Below, one piece after another: positions 13,869 to 23,998 of a DNA stretch of 64,000 nt; position 1 is the stretch's first letter, and each line of letters opens with the position of its first letter. A program made the position numbers and the translations under genes. The stretch is from Zerene cesonia. Lineage: Eukaryota > Arthropoda > Insecta > Lepidoptera > Pieridae. The notes under the pieces are model-generated. The model had not been told where the DNA came from, did no database searches, and saw nothing but the letters and a program-made list of their open reading frames with translations. The DNA lies in NCBI RefSeq assembly GCF_012273895.1, contig NC_052125.1:3100001-3164000 (forward strand). The letters are read 5' to 3'.

Positions 13869-16800
13869 TATTGTTGGTCTAGGTCGACTAATGTAATTTA
13901 CTTTTCAATTTCAAAAATGTGTAATTAATTTTACATATTTCATTCACTCATTCATTCGTTCAGCTCTATTGAATTTTAAGTCGAGTATTGAACATTATCT
14001 GTTCTATTTTTAATTATATTACTAATTATATTTGCAAATTATAATGTCTCATTGCATTCAGAATATATTTCACGACACCCATATTAATATTTTAATTTGA
14101 ATTTTAATATTGTATCATAATCATATTCTTATTTTCATAATTATAACCTTAAACTATTTCTTCATTTAACTGATTTCATCGACTAAGCTATAATTATAAT
14201 GGTCGCTTCGCAAATGCTAGATACGTTCCGTTTAGTTTTTCTGTCAGTTGAATGGCTTAGAATTAATTATTTAAAAAATGACGTCAAAAAAATGTCACAG
14301 ATAATCAATCACTCATTTCAATCATTCATTTCAAACGCACCGTTATCGGGCGTCTTGCTCCCGTTCATCGCGAACCCGTTCGCCAGAGTGAGAGAGGAGA
14401 TCTGCTTCTCGAGTTCCGGCGGCGGCTTGAACTCGGTGATGTCGGTAATGTTGTTTCGCGCCAAATACGCTGACAGATCGTCCTTGTACGTGATCCGAGA
14501 GAGTTCCTGCAATTTTGTTGTTTATTGTTTAATTATCTGTTGAGCTTTATTTAAAACTACCGGTCCGCTCCGTCTTTGCCCGTGGTACATACTACATATA
14601 TAGCCTATAGCCATCCTCCATAAATGGGCTATCTAACACTGAAATAATTTTTCAAATCGGACGAATAGTTTCCGAGATTAGCGCGTTCAACAAAACAAAT
14701 AAACTATTTGGCATTATAATATTAGTATGGATAAAGCTTTTTGCGTCAAGAAAATTCCCATGGAAATAAGATGTTTCCCCGCGGTTTAGTATAACTTATG
14801 TTATTCTCTAGCTTAATACCTCTTAAAACGGAAATCATACCATCAAATGTCTCTGTTGAGACGTGAAGGCAAACATACAAACAGCAGCTTTATCAGAATT
14901 ATAACTTCGATCAATACTTTTATATTCAAATTGATCACATTATATGTACTTAATAAGACGCGTCATCTAATGGTAAATGATCAATTTCCATGTGCTTTTT
15001 CAATATATATAAATTACCTGTAGCCGATTTTTGTATGCGTTCATTTGTAATTCGAGTTTCTTGTTCTGCAGTGTTAGTTTCTGTAGCTCTATGTATTTAC
15101 CGTTATCGTTCAGGAACCGTCTGGAAAAAACCGAGATAAAATTTGTAGTATTATTTTTTTTACAATACAAATACGATACAATGTAAATAAACTAATATGA
15201 TACCGCGCTATGACGCCGAATCGTTGTAGAATGAAAGTTATTAAAATAATAAATACAAGAGTCTATCATTTGAGCAGTGGTGGTTCAGTAGTTAGGACGT
15301 CGGAATTAAAGGGAGAGCTCGGGGTATCGAGACCGGTCGAGCGTGCATGAAACAAACAGATTTTTCAATTTATCTGCACATGATGCACATCACCAATGCT
15401 CGAATTGGTGAAGTAAAACATTGTGAGGACACCGGCATTTCCAAAAACGAATATTCAAGCCAAGTCGCATTTGGCCAGCGTGGTTAAGGCCTGAACCCTC
15501 TGAAGTCCTAGTCTCTGCAGAGGGAACATATATAGGCTGATGATAATGATGAATCTTTATTTTCAAAAATAACTATATTACCTGTAAGCGAGATCAAAAG
15601 CCTGTCCAATGGTCAGCGTGATCTCTGACGCTAGCTTCGTAGATATAAAAACAAAACATTCGTGTTTCTCCATATTCCCGCTATCGTGGCCGTTGACCCC
15701 GTTGACAGTACTGCCACCTGTCAAATTGACATTAGCATAGTATTAATAAAAGTTTTCATAGATGCAAAATTAAGTCATATAGTGATGGTTCGTTAAGTGA
15801 AATATTAATTGGTGTTTTTAAAATGTTCACTTTCACAAGTATAACATACTGTCTTATAGTCCTTTTATTGTTACTTATGTACTAATTAACGTACTGTAAT
15901 TAATCTTTTAACATTGCCCATTGAACATAACACAAACAATTAAAACGTAAGGCATGGCGGTTGTAATGGAATTTTTTCGTAGGTTATCTTTCGGTTGGAG
16001 TGGATATGCAAATAAATCATTTAATAAATGATTTTTTTTTGTCCAAATTTTTACGATTCATTAAATTATAACTACTCTATAGTTTCATAGCATTAAAATG
16101 CTTATGTTTATTTTTTAAGAATTGAAAGAAATTGATCATGAACACGCATCCTATAAGCCCGTTGCCACGGTACAATTTTTTTTTGGTATTTAATAGTTTA
16201 GCTTAACTTGTTTTACATAGTACATAATTTTTAAACATACCCTTAGCAATAAAGGAGAAGTATTTCTTTGCGCCTTTGTCATCAGCACAATAAGATATCC
16301 TGTGTAACGGAAACTGGTATAACACGTTGTTTGACCGCGGCTCCTGAAAGTTATTAAACCTCATTAGATAATAAAAAAAAATTACGTAAAGAAGTCAAAA
16401 CCATCTAGTTATACCACAGATTACAAAATAGTTACTGGGTAAGTTAAACGCTATATGAATAATTTGAGCGAGTATATTTAAGAATGAATGAACGATTGAA
16501 TTATTTGCTCAATAACATGAATTCCAAAATAGATTCTTCTAAGTAATATATTGTGATGCTCAAGTATTAATATTAAGCTATATATTTTATGTTATAAATG
16601 TAGGTACGTATACTATAGTTATTTCACATATTTCTGATGCAATAGAGAGAAATATAGATTGCATTGTTTGATTATTTAATTGGCGAGCAATTATTATAAA
16701 GCATTAGTTAAATGAAACACCATATTATATAGTTATTGTAAAGAGAATATAATTTAAAAAACGAGCAAATTTTTTTTTTAAATAAGATTTTTTTTTAAAT

Positions 16801-19800
16801 CATTTGCATAAATTCTAACATTCTTTCGTCAGAAACATGCAATATATCAGATAAAAACGACACATACACACAATTAACCGTCAAATGTCATCCATTTGAG
16901 TGTAATCGTAACCCTTCAACTAACGTCTAATCTTAATAAACCAAATCCAATACATAAAAGTATAACGATCTGTTATCCAATGCATGTTAAGTTTCCTAAT
17001 CGACACCCAAATATTGCGTAACATCGGTTCAGTTACGATGCGGCGTGTGTTACGATTTATGTAATATATTGACTTAGTTTCTGACACGGATTTATTGTTG
17101 GATGTTCTCCGTAAGCTTCATTTGTATGCTCTGTTTTGCTTTGCTGAGCTTGTAAAAATAAAACATGATTGTCAGATAGCAATGTATACTTTTTTACTTA
17201 ATTACTTACAACTTTAACCGTATTTCAATTTAATATTAATAAAATATATTAAATTAAACCGTCCATTGATTTCAATTAATCAAAACAAAATGAAAACTAG
17301 CAAAATAGCGATAAAGCCTCAGTTCCGAACATCCTTCCTACTAATATTATAAATGCGAAAGTGTGTAAGGATGTGTGTGTGTTTTGTCTCTTTCATGCAA
17401 AAACTACTGAACCGATTGCAATGAAATTTGGTACGCAGACAGCTGGACAACTGGAATAACATATAGGCAACTTTTTATCCCGATATTCCTACGGGATACG
17501 GACTTACGCGGGTGAAACCTCGGGGCACAGCTAGTTGATTTATAAACTTCACAAATTATTTTGATCTAACGCCTCCAGTACTCCATTCTTCTTTTAAACA
17601 ACGAGAATATCAAACGAATTACACCTAATTTGTAATAATCCGCCTCTGCCCCTATCAATATACACTACAAATGAACTAATATTGGTCAGCAATCAGCATA
17701 AATCGTATTAGATTTTACACTCAGCAATATCTATTTTAATTTCGTTATTACCTACGAATATATTCCTACACCCATATCTGTAAGGTTTTCTACGCGATTT
17801 CTACGCTCGCTTTCAGCCATTGACATAGCCCAAACGGCCCAAATGAATCGTTAAAAGTGAAATCCGTAGCGTCCATTGCGGGCTCAAAATGGCGCGAACG
17901 TGATTGAAATAAATCTCCGTTGAATAGAAATTGTTTAACGTTACCTATTACATTGTTGGTTTCTTTTCGAAAGTGTATTGTAAATTTATTTTATTGTTTG
18001 ATGTGTTGTTGAATGGAGGTATAATTGATTTTTGTTTAGTTTAGTTGCGGAAAGGAGGTTCTATTGTGCCTAATATTTTTTTGCTTTTTAAGAACTAAAT
18101 CAGACTAACTACGTATAGCATAATAGTATAGTATTATGTTATCTGTGGTATAGCTATAGAGTTGGCAATAAAAAACAAACTTAAGAAAATACTTATAAAA
18201 ATCAGTTTAATGATGAATGATCTGCATGCTTTAAATCGCTTCTAAACATTGAAGGATTATGTGATATCTTTGGAAAATGGAAACATTTTTCATAACTATA
18301 CTAGATTATGATAAAGTATTTGTTACAAACATTCAGACAAAGGCATAAACAAGCAAAGAATATATATAATTGTTGCATGTTCCAAATGTATGACGAATGA
18401 ATGAATGAATGAACGATTGAACGATTGTTTTACCTGTATAGCCACACCATCAACGGACACGGTGATTTCGACTTTCTTGCATTTAGCAGCATCCTTCGTC
18501 TCCGATTTCTTCAGCTGCTGTGTGAACTGCAGCTTTTTGATCGCATCTTTCACTACTTCGATGCCTTTTGGTTGATCAACTTGTGTACAGCCGAGGAACT
18601 GAAATTGTAATATTTGATAATTTTAGCATATCATTTTTGGGACGATTTTTAATAGCTTTTTTTTAACTTTTGAGGTATAGCTCTATTTCTGATCTTAAAG
18701 ACCTATACATTACATAATGATTTTAAAAACAGTAAATACAGAGTTTCTTGCCGGCTCTTCTCTGTAGAATCTGCTCACCTAACCGGTGGTAAATGTTAAA
18801 ACTGTCTTGTGATAACCCAAAAGTGTATCTAGAAAAACTCTTATTGAATAAATAAATGTTTGAGATGGAAATCTCAAGTTGAGATTTCTGTTCGCGGGTG
18901 GAGCCGCAGGGCAGAGCTAGTAGTTCAGAACAATAATAGTATACACTTATTCGACTATATTCCGTACGATGTCATGGTCATTGCACTAAATGTATCTTAA
19001 CATGCAATGTTTACATTACGTAATGTATCTAGGTTACCTGTGAGTGCGTTCGCGACCCTAATCCTACATCGCGCTATTGATATTTTTTACAAGGCAGTAT
19101 AAATGTGTCGTCATCAAATACATCTTTGTACAATATATCGAAACTGCTTTCAAATTTAATTTTTAGTTTTATAGCATTGAAATGCTTTCAGCTTTATAAA
19201 CGTGAAATTTTTCTATTCTTTCAAAAATGCCTTCAAATTGTCAGTACTAACGAAGTTCGTGGAATACACACTTGATTCTTGTAGCTATGTAAATCGGATA
19301 AATTATGCCCTATGATGTTGGTATATTTCTCAATCAATCACGTTATAATTACGGAGGCGATTTTGATGAAACTCTGCAATATTGTAGATTATGTACCAGA
19401 TTGAACATATCAATCAATGCTATTGTAAGGGAGTTTCAAAAAGGAAAGGAGAAGGTACTCCTTCGTCCGTATGTATATTCTTTGCTTTATTTGGTTATAT
19501 TATGTACGAGCGGTCCGCCCCGGCTCCGCCCGTGGTACATATAGCCTTCCTCAATAAATGGGCTATGTAACACTGAAACAATTTTTCAAATCGGACCAGT
19601 AGTTCCTGAGATTAGTGCGTTCAAACAAACAAACTCTTCAGCTTTATAATATCAGTGTAGATTATCTACTATATAAAAATAAGTCGGGTTTTCCTTCCTG
19701 ACGCTATAACTCCAGAACGCAGGAACCGATTTCCACGGTTTTGCATTCGTTGGAAAGGTCTCGGGCACCGTGAGGTTTATAGCATAGAAAATTCAGGAAA

Positions 19801-22750
19801 AATTTCAACTGAAAAGCGGGAAAATCATTTTTCACATACAACCATCTGGTGGCGAAACGGAGTTCGCCGGGTTTGCTAGTCGACCATAATTTCGACAATC
19901 GTGAACCGATTAAAGAAATCTTTTATCTACGAATGCGCAGGTGATAATTCTGCATCTACTGATGGATCATCTCACTAACACTAACACAACACGTGGCGTT
20001 AAGGCCACGCGTACACTGAAGGTAATTAACACACCTACATCGAAAACACATGGTTTATAAGGAAATGCGTTCAGTGGAATTTTATTACATTATGTATATT
20101 TAGAGCAGGGTAGATAGTAATCGATAGGCAACACGTGTAACTGTATCATATAAGTGGGCGGAGTGATATAAAATATCAAAACAATGCAATGAATTCCTGG
20201 ATATATGATTATAGTCATCATCATCTTTTCCCTACTTATTTGATTTACGGCCTTCCTTTTCCTCACCCTTCACAGTCCTTCTCTCCTTCATCAATCCTTT
20301 TCTTACAAATTCCCCTTTAAAAGCGGGCTTTTTTTTAAATTGATGACAATTAACATATACTATACATACATATATAAATATGTATGTATAGTATATGTTA
20401 ATTGTTATTCTATTTATAAAGTATGTGTCTATGTAATTGAATATATCTATTGATTATATAGGACAATTTTGACCCACACTATCGACTATATTCTGTATTT
20501 ATCTTTTACGAGTCGGTTGCCCGGAAGAAATAGCTGATAGCCATAAAGTCGCCAATTGTATACAAAATCCTTTGTCACAATTATTATGTTACTAGCTGCG
20601 CCCCGCGGTTTCATCCGCGTAAGTCCGTATCCCGTAGGAATATCGGGATAAAAAGTTGCCTATATGTTATTCCAGTTGTCCAGCTGTCTACGTACCAAAT
20701 TTCATTGCAATCGATTCAGTAGTTTTTGTGTGAAAGATCAACAAACTCACACACATCCTTACAAACTTTCGCATTTATAATATTAGTAGGATTAGTAGGA
20801 AGTAGGATAGGATATTTTGTAATACAATGAAGAATAAATAAATAAATAACATCGATTGTGCATTACTAGGTACATAATATAAAACAATGTCGCTTTCGCT
20901 GTCTGTCCCTACGTCCCTATGTATGCTTAAAATCTTTTAAACTACGCAACGGATTTTGATGGGGATCTTTTAATAGAGTGATCACTCTTTTATATATATT
21001 ATATGTATTCATAGCTAACAAAAGAAATAAATAACCTATTTTTTATTACATGTACCATTATAACAATTAATCTCCAATATAAATTAATTGATAAATAATT
21101 AATTGGTATGTACTATTGAACACAATTTAATGATTTCCAATAATTGCTAATACTATTTCAATTTAATCGAGTATTAGTTTTGTAACACGCATTAAAATTG
21201 ACAAGTTTAAAAAGGATTTAAGCGTGTATTATACATTTAGAAATTAAAAACTTTTTAACGGATTTTTAACGCGATTTATTCATTATAAAATTAAGAGTTC
21301 ATAAAGAAATATGTAAAATTAAGAGTTATTAATATAATGAATAAATCGCGTTAAAAATCCGTTAAAAAGTTTTTAATTTCTAAATAGTCTTCAAAGTTTT
21401 TTTGATATTTGCGGCGTATTTTCATATTAGGTAAACGCAAAACGATGGTCATATAGATAGTTCATTTCTTTTCTTTCAGATATAACAATCTTTGCAATTG
21501 ATTGGATTAGGAAATACTAGCTGCGCCCCGCGGTTTCACCCGCGTAAGTCTGTATCCCGTAGGAATATCGGGATTTTGGTATGTTGAGGATTTGGATTGT
21601 TGTTGTTGAGGATTGGGATTTTGTTACCTATGTGTTACTCCAGTTGTCCAGATGTCTACGTACCCAATTACATTACAATCGGTTCAGTAGTTTTTGCGTG
21701 AAAGAGCAACAAACACACACACATCCTTACAAACTTTCTCATTTATAATATTAGTAGTTTTTGTTGTTTGTGTGCAATAAAGTATAAAATAAATAAATAA
21801 ATAAAATAGTAGGATAGGATTAGTAGGTATATATAAGTAGGAATAGGATAGTAGGATAATAATAAAGTAGGAAGAGGGATAGGATATAGTAGGATAGGAT
21901 GGGATAGGATAGGAAGAATAGAATAAGTAGGATGTTGTCATTTAATCCCATTTTACCATCTAATGTGGTATCTGTCTCAGGAGCGTCCCTTTCTTGTAAA
22001 AAAAATTAATTTGATTCTGTTTTTAAATAATCAATCGAACAATGGATGCATTCGGATAATCTTGAATAGGCGTTCAATGACTTTCGGAATCAACTTGTAT
22101 GAAGGTTGTCGGACAGAGATTTGCCTTCACCTCATAAGGCCATAACATTATTGACACTATGTATTATTTGTACTCGCCGTTCGCCCCGGATTATCACGGA
22201 ATAAAATAAAATATGACCACAGTGTAATAATTCATACAGTCGTTGAACAAAGACGTTTAGACAGCGAGGATGTTTAGGCCGAGACGCGGGTGGAACGAGC
22301 CCGAGCTACTTACGTAATTTTGTTAGTAGCTCGGGACTCTATTTAGGGCTGCCGCGCGCATGTTTTAATATTTGTAGATATCTTACATGATTTATATATT
22401 TGATTAAAAGTGACAAAGGCGATAATACTACATACCTCTTGATACTCTGTTATGGCTATGTCAGCCCGGATTAATGTAGCTTTCTACAGGGCAAACAATA
22501 TTTAAAATCAAAAAGCTTCTTAGAAGAGCGCGCTCAAGTAAACAAATTTTAGATTTAACAGTTCTATTACACAAAAAGAACATAGGATAAATTTCCTCCT
22601 TTTTTGAAGTCGGTACAATTGTGTGTAGCCTACCTTGACTAAATACGCGACGTGCCCCTTCACGAGCGCGTCAGGGCCATGTATCCAATTCCTCCCGTTC
22701 GGTGCCCCATTCGCCTTCCCCTTGCCCTGCCAGAAGAGCAGGGTGGACAT
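10543..22750 (-). CDS. ced-6: Engulfment adaptor Ced-6 (GULP1 orthologue), 11 coding exons
   Basis: Joined in phase, the exons encode 513 residues. An N-terminal PTB domain (about 18-175) includes NWIHGPDALVKGHVAYLV, FLGCTQVDQPKGIEVV, KKLQFTQQLKKSE, the stretch PLHRISYCADDK, FSFIAK and EITLTIGQAFDLAYR, all hallmarks of the Ced-6/GULP family. A leucine-rich coiled coil follows (about 182-215), then a low-complexity Q/N/S/P-rich tail with a DPF motif (439-441) and FG-like repeats, ending DNLDPIKKN. Known role of the family: the PTB domain binds NPXY motifs in Draper/CED-1/LRP-type receptors for clearance of apoptotic cells. The Drosophila protein also acts as a clathrin/AP-2 adaptor, which fits the DPF motif. 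It acts in the cytoplasm under the plasma membrane. ATG 22750 is preceded by a perfect acceptor one base upstream, so at least one 5' exon exists. No frameshift or missing part is seen. Confidence 0.95.
10942..11336 (-). other. ced-6: ced-6 coding exon 10
   Basis: 131 codons: APPPKASKRQTQ, a Q/N-rich tract, NDLFGSTPF, YDPFETQKAG with the DPF motif, a GNGFGNNFNGFGN stretch and FLDKTISEMK. Donor AAG|GTTAGT. The frame runs open past the donor to 10693, but that extension is AT-rich and non-conserved in character, so splicing is preferred. Confidence 0.9.
11679..11895 (-). mobile_element. Helitron-like family A copy in a ced-6 intron
   Basis: Full length but diverged (CTCCGCAGTTTC instead of CCCCGCGGTTTC), with a short insertion in the GGGATA region and a longer CA run. 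It lies in the intron between exons 9 and 10. Confidence 0.65.
11935..12021 (-). other. ced-6: ced-6 coding exon 9
   Basis: EFDPRAYESEPMSRFNSS to STPAPPL. Serine/proline-rich. Acceptor TTATTCTAG, donor C|GTAAGT. Confidence 0.88.
12358..12500. mobile_element. MITE-like foldback element, family D
   Basis: About 143 bp with long inverted ends beginning TAGAAATTAAAA and reaching AACGCGATTTATTC, around a centre with CAGCGAGCGTGGTCACGG. Other copies: 21238-21382 and 27145-27261. Transposase family unknown. Located in a ced-6 intron. Confidence 0.65.
12526..12614 (-). other. ced-6: ced-6 coding exon 8
   Basis: GKLLGDLSSNKNPAVGTKL to NSDSDS plus one base. Acceptor TTATCACAG, donor G|GTATGT. Confidence 0.88.
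12723..12961 (-). mobile_element. SINE-1 copy in a ced-6 intron
   Basis: Flanked by the 9-bp duplication TCACTACAT at 12714-12722 and 12962-12970. The tRNA-derived head end carries an extra (CTCAGA/CACT)-type run. Confidence 0.8.
13079..13205 (-). repeat. Decayed family E fragment
   Basis: GAACGGCCAGATTT and AAGCGTGTTTT match family E (see 24288). CAACCGACTCCAAAAAAGG follows, a phrase also seen in altered form near 41768. Confidence 0.5.
13251..13455 (-). mobile_element. LINE 3' tail (type F), minus orientation
   Basis: Minus strand: GGTTGCCTGGAAGAAATGG, CATAAGGCCGCC, then a T/A-rich end with AAATAAATGAATAAAATAAA. Lies in a ced-6 intron. Confidence 0.6.
13562..13664 (-). other. ced-6: ced-6 coding exon 7
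   Basis: MDAMSNNSTDTYNSSND to THNNRT. S/T/N-rich linker. Acceptor TATTACAG, donor GG|GTATGT. Confidence 0.88.
13726..13868 (+). mobile_element. 5'-truncated SINE-2 copy with (GAT)n tail
   Basis: Matches the 3' half of SINE-2 (AGTTCGACGACATG, GTGGATTATGGCCTG, CAGCAGTGGGAACATAT) and ends in a GATGAT run. Intron of ced-6. Confidence 0.7.
14341..14506 (-). other. ced-6: ced-6 coding exon 6
   Basis: ELSRITYKDDLSAYLARNN to GSKTPDN plus one base, donor G|GTGCGT. If the donor is not used, the frame stops eight codons further on, giving a form without the C-terminal tail. Confidence 0.9.
14558..14732 (-). mobile_element. Helitron-like family B copy
   Basis: Carries GGTCCGCTCCGTC, GGGCTATCTAACACTGAAA and ATTATAATATTAGTATGGAT. 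A weathered full-length copy in a ced-6 intron. Confidence 0.6.
14740..14885. repeat. Decayed type J repeat
   Basis: CCCATGGAAATAAGATGTTTC and CTTATGTTATTCTCTAGC are recognisably related to the copy near 3700. Confidence 0.4.
15018..15120 (-). other. ced-6: ced-6 coding exon 5 (coiled coil)
   Basis: RRFLNDNGKYIELQKLTLQ to KNRLQ, a leucine-rich helix like the GULP dimerisation segment. Acceptor TTTTCCAG, donor CAG|GTAATT. Confidence 0.93.
15272..15552 (+). mobile_element. SINE-2, near full length
   Basis: tRNA-like head (GTGGTTCAGTAGTTAGGACG, GGGGTATCGAGACC), a body with TTTTTCAATTTATCTGCACA, and a GATGATAATGATGAA end. Compared with the copy at 37721, the head is degraded (B box altered). 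Intron of ced-6. Confidence 0.75.
15582..15717 (-). other. ced-6: ced-6 coding exon 4
   Basis: Encodes GGSTVNGVNGHDSGN, a linker loop, then HECFVFISTKLASEITLTI and GQAFDLAY, the last PTB strand and helix. Acceptor TTGACAG, donor AG|GTAATA. Confidence 0.95.
16241..16343 (-). other. ced-6: ced-6 coding exon 3
   Basis: EPRSNNVLYQFPLHRISYC to FSFIAK, 34 codons plus one base. Acceptor ACTTTCAG, donor G|GTATGT. Central PTB domain. Confidence 0.95.
16350..17330. other. ced-6 intron sequence without recognised elements
   Basis: AT-rich. Nothing coding or repeat-like stands out. Confidence 0.4.
17336..17534 (+). mobile_element. Helitron-like family A copy
   Basis: Near consensus throughout, ending GGGGCACAGCTAG|T. 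Intron between ced-6 exons 2 and 3. Confidence 0.7.
18391..18426. repeat. (GAAT)n microsatellite beside the exon 2 donor
   Basis: GAATGAATGAATGAATGAACG, then GATTGAACGATTG, lying within 10 bases of the ced-6 exon 2 splice donor at 18433. Confidence 0.7.
18434..18598 (-). other. ced-6: ced-6 coding exon 2
   Basis: 55 codons in phase 0 from FLGCTQVDQ to VDGVAIQ. Acceptor ATTTCAG, donor CAG|GTAAAA. Core PTB strands and the basic KKLQFTQQLKK helix. Confidence 0.95.
18741..18925 (+). mobile_element. LINE 3' tail (type P) and a Helitron-like 3' end
   Basis: GAGTTTCTTGCCGGCTCTTC, CCGGTGGTAAATG and TTGAATAAATAAATG mark a LINE tail also seen at 54486 and partly at 38858. TTCGCGGGTGGAGCCGC...AGAGCTAG|T follows, a lone Helitron-type 3' end. 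Confidence 0.55.
19150..19235. repeat. Short module pair related to 1884-1950
   Basis: AGTTTTATAGCATTGAAATGC followed by CTATTCTTTCAAAAA. The same two parts occur at 1884-1950 with the palindromic part on the other side. Confidence 0.5.
19507..19661 (-). mobile_element. Helitron-like family B copy
   Basis: Minus strand: A|TCTACACTGATATTATAAAGC to GGGGCGGACCGC. The final CTAG is altered to CTCG. It directly neighbours the next element. Confidence 0.65.
19665..19879 (+). mobile_element. Helitron-like family M
   Basis: A|TCTACTATATAAAAATAAG ... stem GGCGAA/TTCGCC with 6-nt loop, GGGTTTG, CTAG|T. A single copy in this window, with complete borders. Confidence 0.6.
20222..20340 (-). mobile_element. 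Metulj-like SINE fragment
   Basis: CCTTTTCCTCACCC, CAGTCCTTCTCTCC and AATCCTTTTCTTAC match, in reverse, the GGAAAGGACTGGGGAGGG part of the copy at 23360. Confidence 0.5.
20346..20405. repeat. Perfect 28-bp inverted repeat with 4-nt spacer
   Basis: Arms 20346-20373 and 20378-20405 are exactly complementary (outer ends ACAATTAAC and GTTAATTGT). It lies in a ced-6 intron next to a SINE fragment. Confidence 0.9.
20455..20848 (+). mobile_element. LINE 3' tail (type F) interrupted by family A
   Basis: GTCGGTTGCCCGGAAGAAAT, CATAAAGTCGCC and TACAAAATCC are split from AAGAATAAATAAATAAATAA by the family A copy at 20592-20812. Confidence 0.65.
20592..20812 (-). mobile_element. Helitron-like family A copy inside a LINE tail
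   Basis: Complete, with host A and T at the borders. The AGTAGGATTAGTAGG end is extended. Confidence 0.75.
20876..21010 (+). mobile_element. Helitron-like family G, 5' part
   Basis: AAAACAATGTCGCTTTCGCTG, AAACTACGCAACGGATTTTG and ATAGAGTGATCACTC. Related copies: 25126, 47530, 51527, 53869. Confidence 0.6.
21238..21382. mobile_element. MITE-like family D, best copy
   Basis: Inverted ends of about 50 bp (TAGAAATTAAAAACTTTTT to GATTTATTCATTATA) match almost perfectly, with an AAATTAAGAGTT duplicated centre. No coding sequence. Confidence 0.75.
21517..21755 (-). mobile_element. Helitron-like family A copy with internal insertion
   Basis: After ATATCGGGAT there is a G/T-rich insertion of about 45 bp (TTGAGGATTTGG repeated in part) before TACCTATGTGTTAC. 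Confidence 0.65.
21757..21800 (+). mobile_element. LINE 3' tail remnant
   Basis: TGTGTGCAATAAAGTATAAAATAAATAAATAAA. Only the last bases of a type F tail. Confidence 0.5.
21800..21935. repeat. GTAGGATAG-rich minisatellite
   Basis: About 130 bp of imperfect GGATA and GTAGGATAG units beside a family A copy, whose own terminus is AGTAGGAT. Confidence 0.75.
22300..22335. repeat. 11-bp perfect hairpin
   Basis: CCCGAGCTACT at 22300-22310 pairs with AGTAGCTCGGG at 22325-22335 over a 14-nt loop, in a GC-rich patch within the ced-6 intron. Confidence 0.7.
22634..22750 (-). other. ced-6: ced-6 coding exon 1
   Basis: 39 codons, MSTLLFWQGKGK to YLVK, ending AAG|GTAGGC in phase 0. The acceptor TTTTTTTCAG lies one base before the ATG. 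It encodes the start of the PTB domain. Confidence 0.93.
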
Positions 22751-23359
22751 TCTGAAAAAAATAGGAAGGGATTAGCACAATTCAGCACACACATAGACGC
22801 AATCGCGTACGCATGAAATCACACACACAAACACAATTGCTTTTTTTTATTGCGTCGTTGCCAGTTTTTTTTTGCCCAGTCGGTACTTTAAAACCTTTAC
22901 GACAGTTAGTGAAAAATAAAAATAGATATATACCTAGTTTTTTAAATAAGATTTACCCTATCGTCAGGACAGTCTTACTCTATTCTGAAGAAAATTAAAA
23001 AACAAAAATCAACGACAAAAAGTTCTTATTTATTATCGTCAATTACGAAAACTGGATGTCCCCATGGACCCGTCCAGTTGCAAATAAAAAAGAATTAATA
23101 AAATTCCTTTTCTGTGACATAGCGCAGATTAAACATTTTACAATTAACAAGTAATTTTCTCAACCAACAATGTTAACTAATAATAATGGGTTTGCATATC
23201 TTGGTGTTGATCAAATAAGTGTAAATTAATTATGCACAATCGATTCCACGTGTCATTATTTGAAGACACGTGGTATTCTATGGAATTAGTAAGAATATAC
23301 TGTATATATTGTAATTATTGAAACATATCGCAACGGGTCGTGCGAGTGGGACATTTATG

Positions 23360-23662
23360 TTACAGTCGGCAATGGAGCTGGTGGGTCGCCTGATGGTAAG
23401 CGCTACCACCGCCCATGAACATTTGGAGAGGCATAAGGGCCATTGCAGACCTTACGCCTCTACAAATGGATTGCCGACTTTTTGGGAAGGGATTAAGAGA
23501 GGATTAGCGAGAGGAATAAAGGAAAGGACTGGGGAGGGTAAGGAAAAGGAAATGGGCCTCCGGCTCCCCCACTCGCCAAACGAAACATAGCAGAATGCTA
23601 TTTCATGCCGGTCTTCTGTGGGGGTGTGGTACTTCCCCGGTGCGAGCTGGCCCAATTGCGCT
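23360..23662 (+). mobile_element. Metulj-like SINE, longest copy
   Basis: GGAGCTGGTGGGTCGCCTG, GTAAGCGCTACCACCGCCC, AAAGGACTGGGGAGGGTAAGG, CCCCCACTCGCC and GGTACTTCCCCGGTGCGAG. The opening phrase is that of the Metulj SINEs known from butterflies. Related pieces: 6160, 20222, 33937, 34803, 46250. Confidence 0.65.
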
Positions 23663-23998
23663 ACTAAGGGTTTCGTACAAACAGCTAAAGAAAAACATGC
23701 AAAAAAATTGGTCTCCCCTCCAATTTATGACCGTGACAACCATCGCTTAACTACTATTTTATTTGTTTTTTTATCTGGGCAACAGAAATCTCTGAAACTT
23801 TCAACTGTCTTCAAGTATCACGCTTTATGAGATACGACACCAGGTCGTAGGGACCATAGGGACAGAAAAAAAATTGTGGCGCTAAATAGCACATTTTTAA
23901 ATTTCGAAATAGAAGGGTCATAGCCACAAAGAAAAAGAAGAACAGTTTAAAATATCTAATGTCATTACATAATAAGTAAATAGCTATATCCTACTGTT

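Noticed and set aside
23318..23655. Open frames on both strands of 67-90 codons
   Set aside because: They lie in the Metulj-like SINE, whose GC content removes stop codons by chance.
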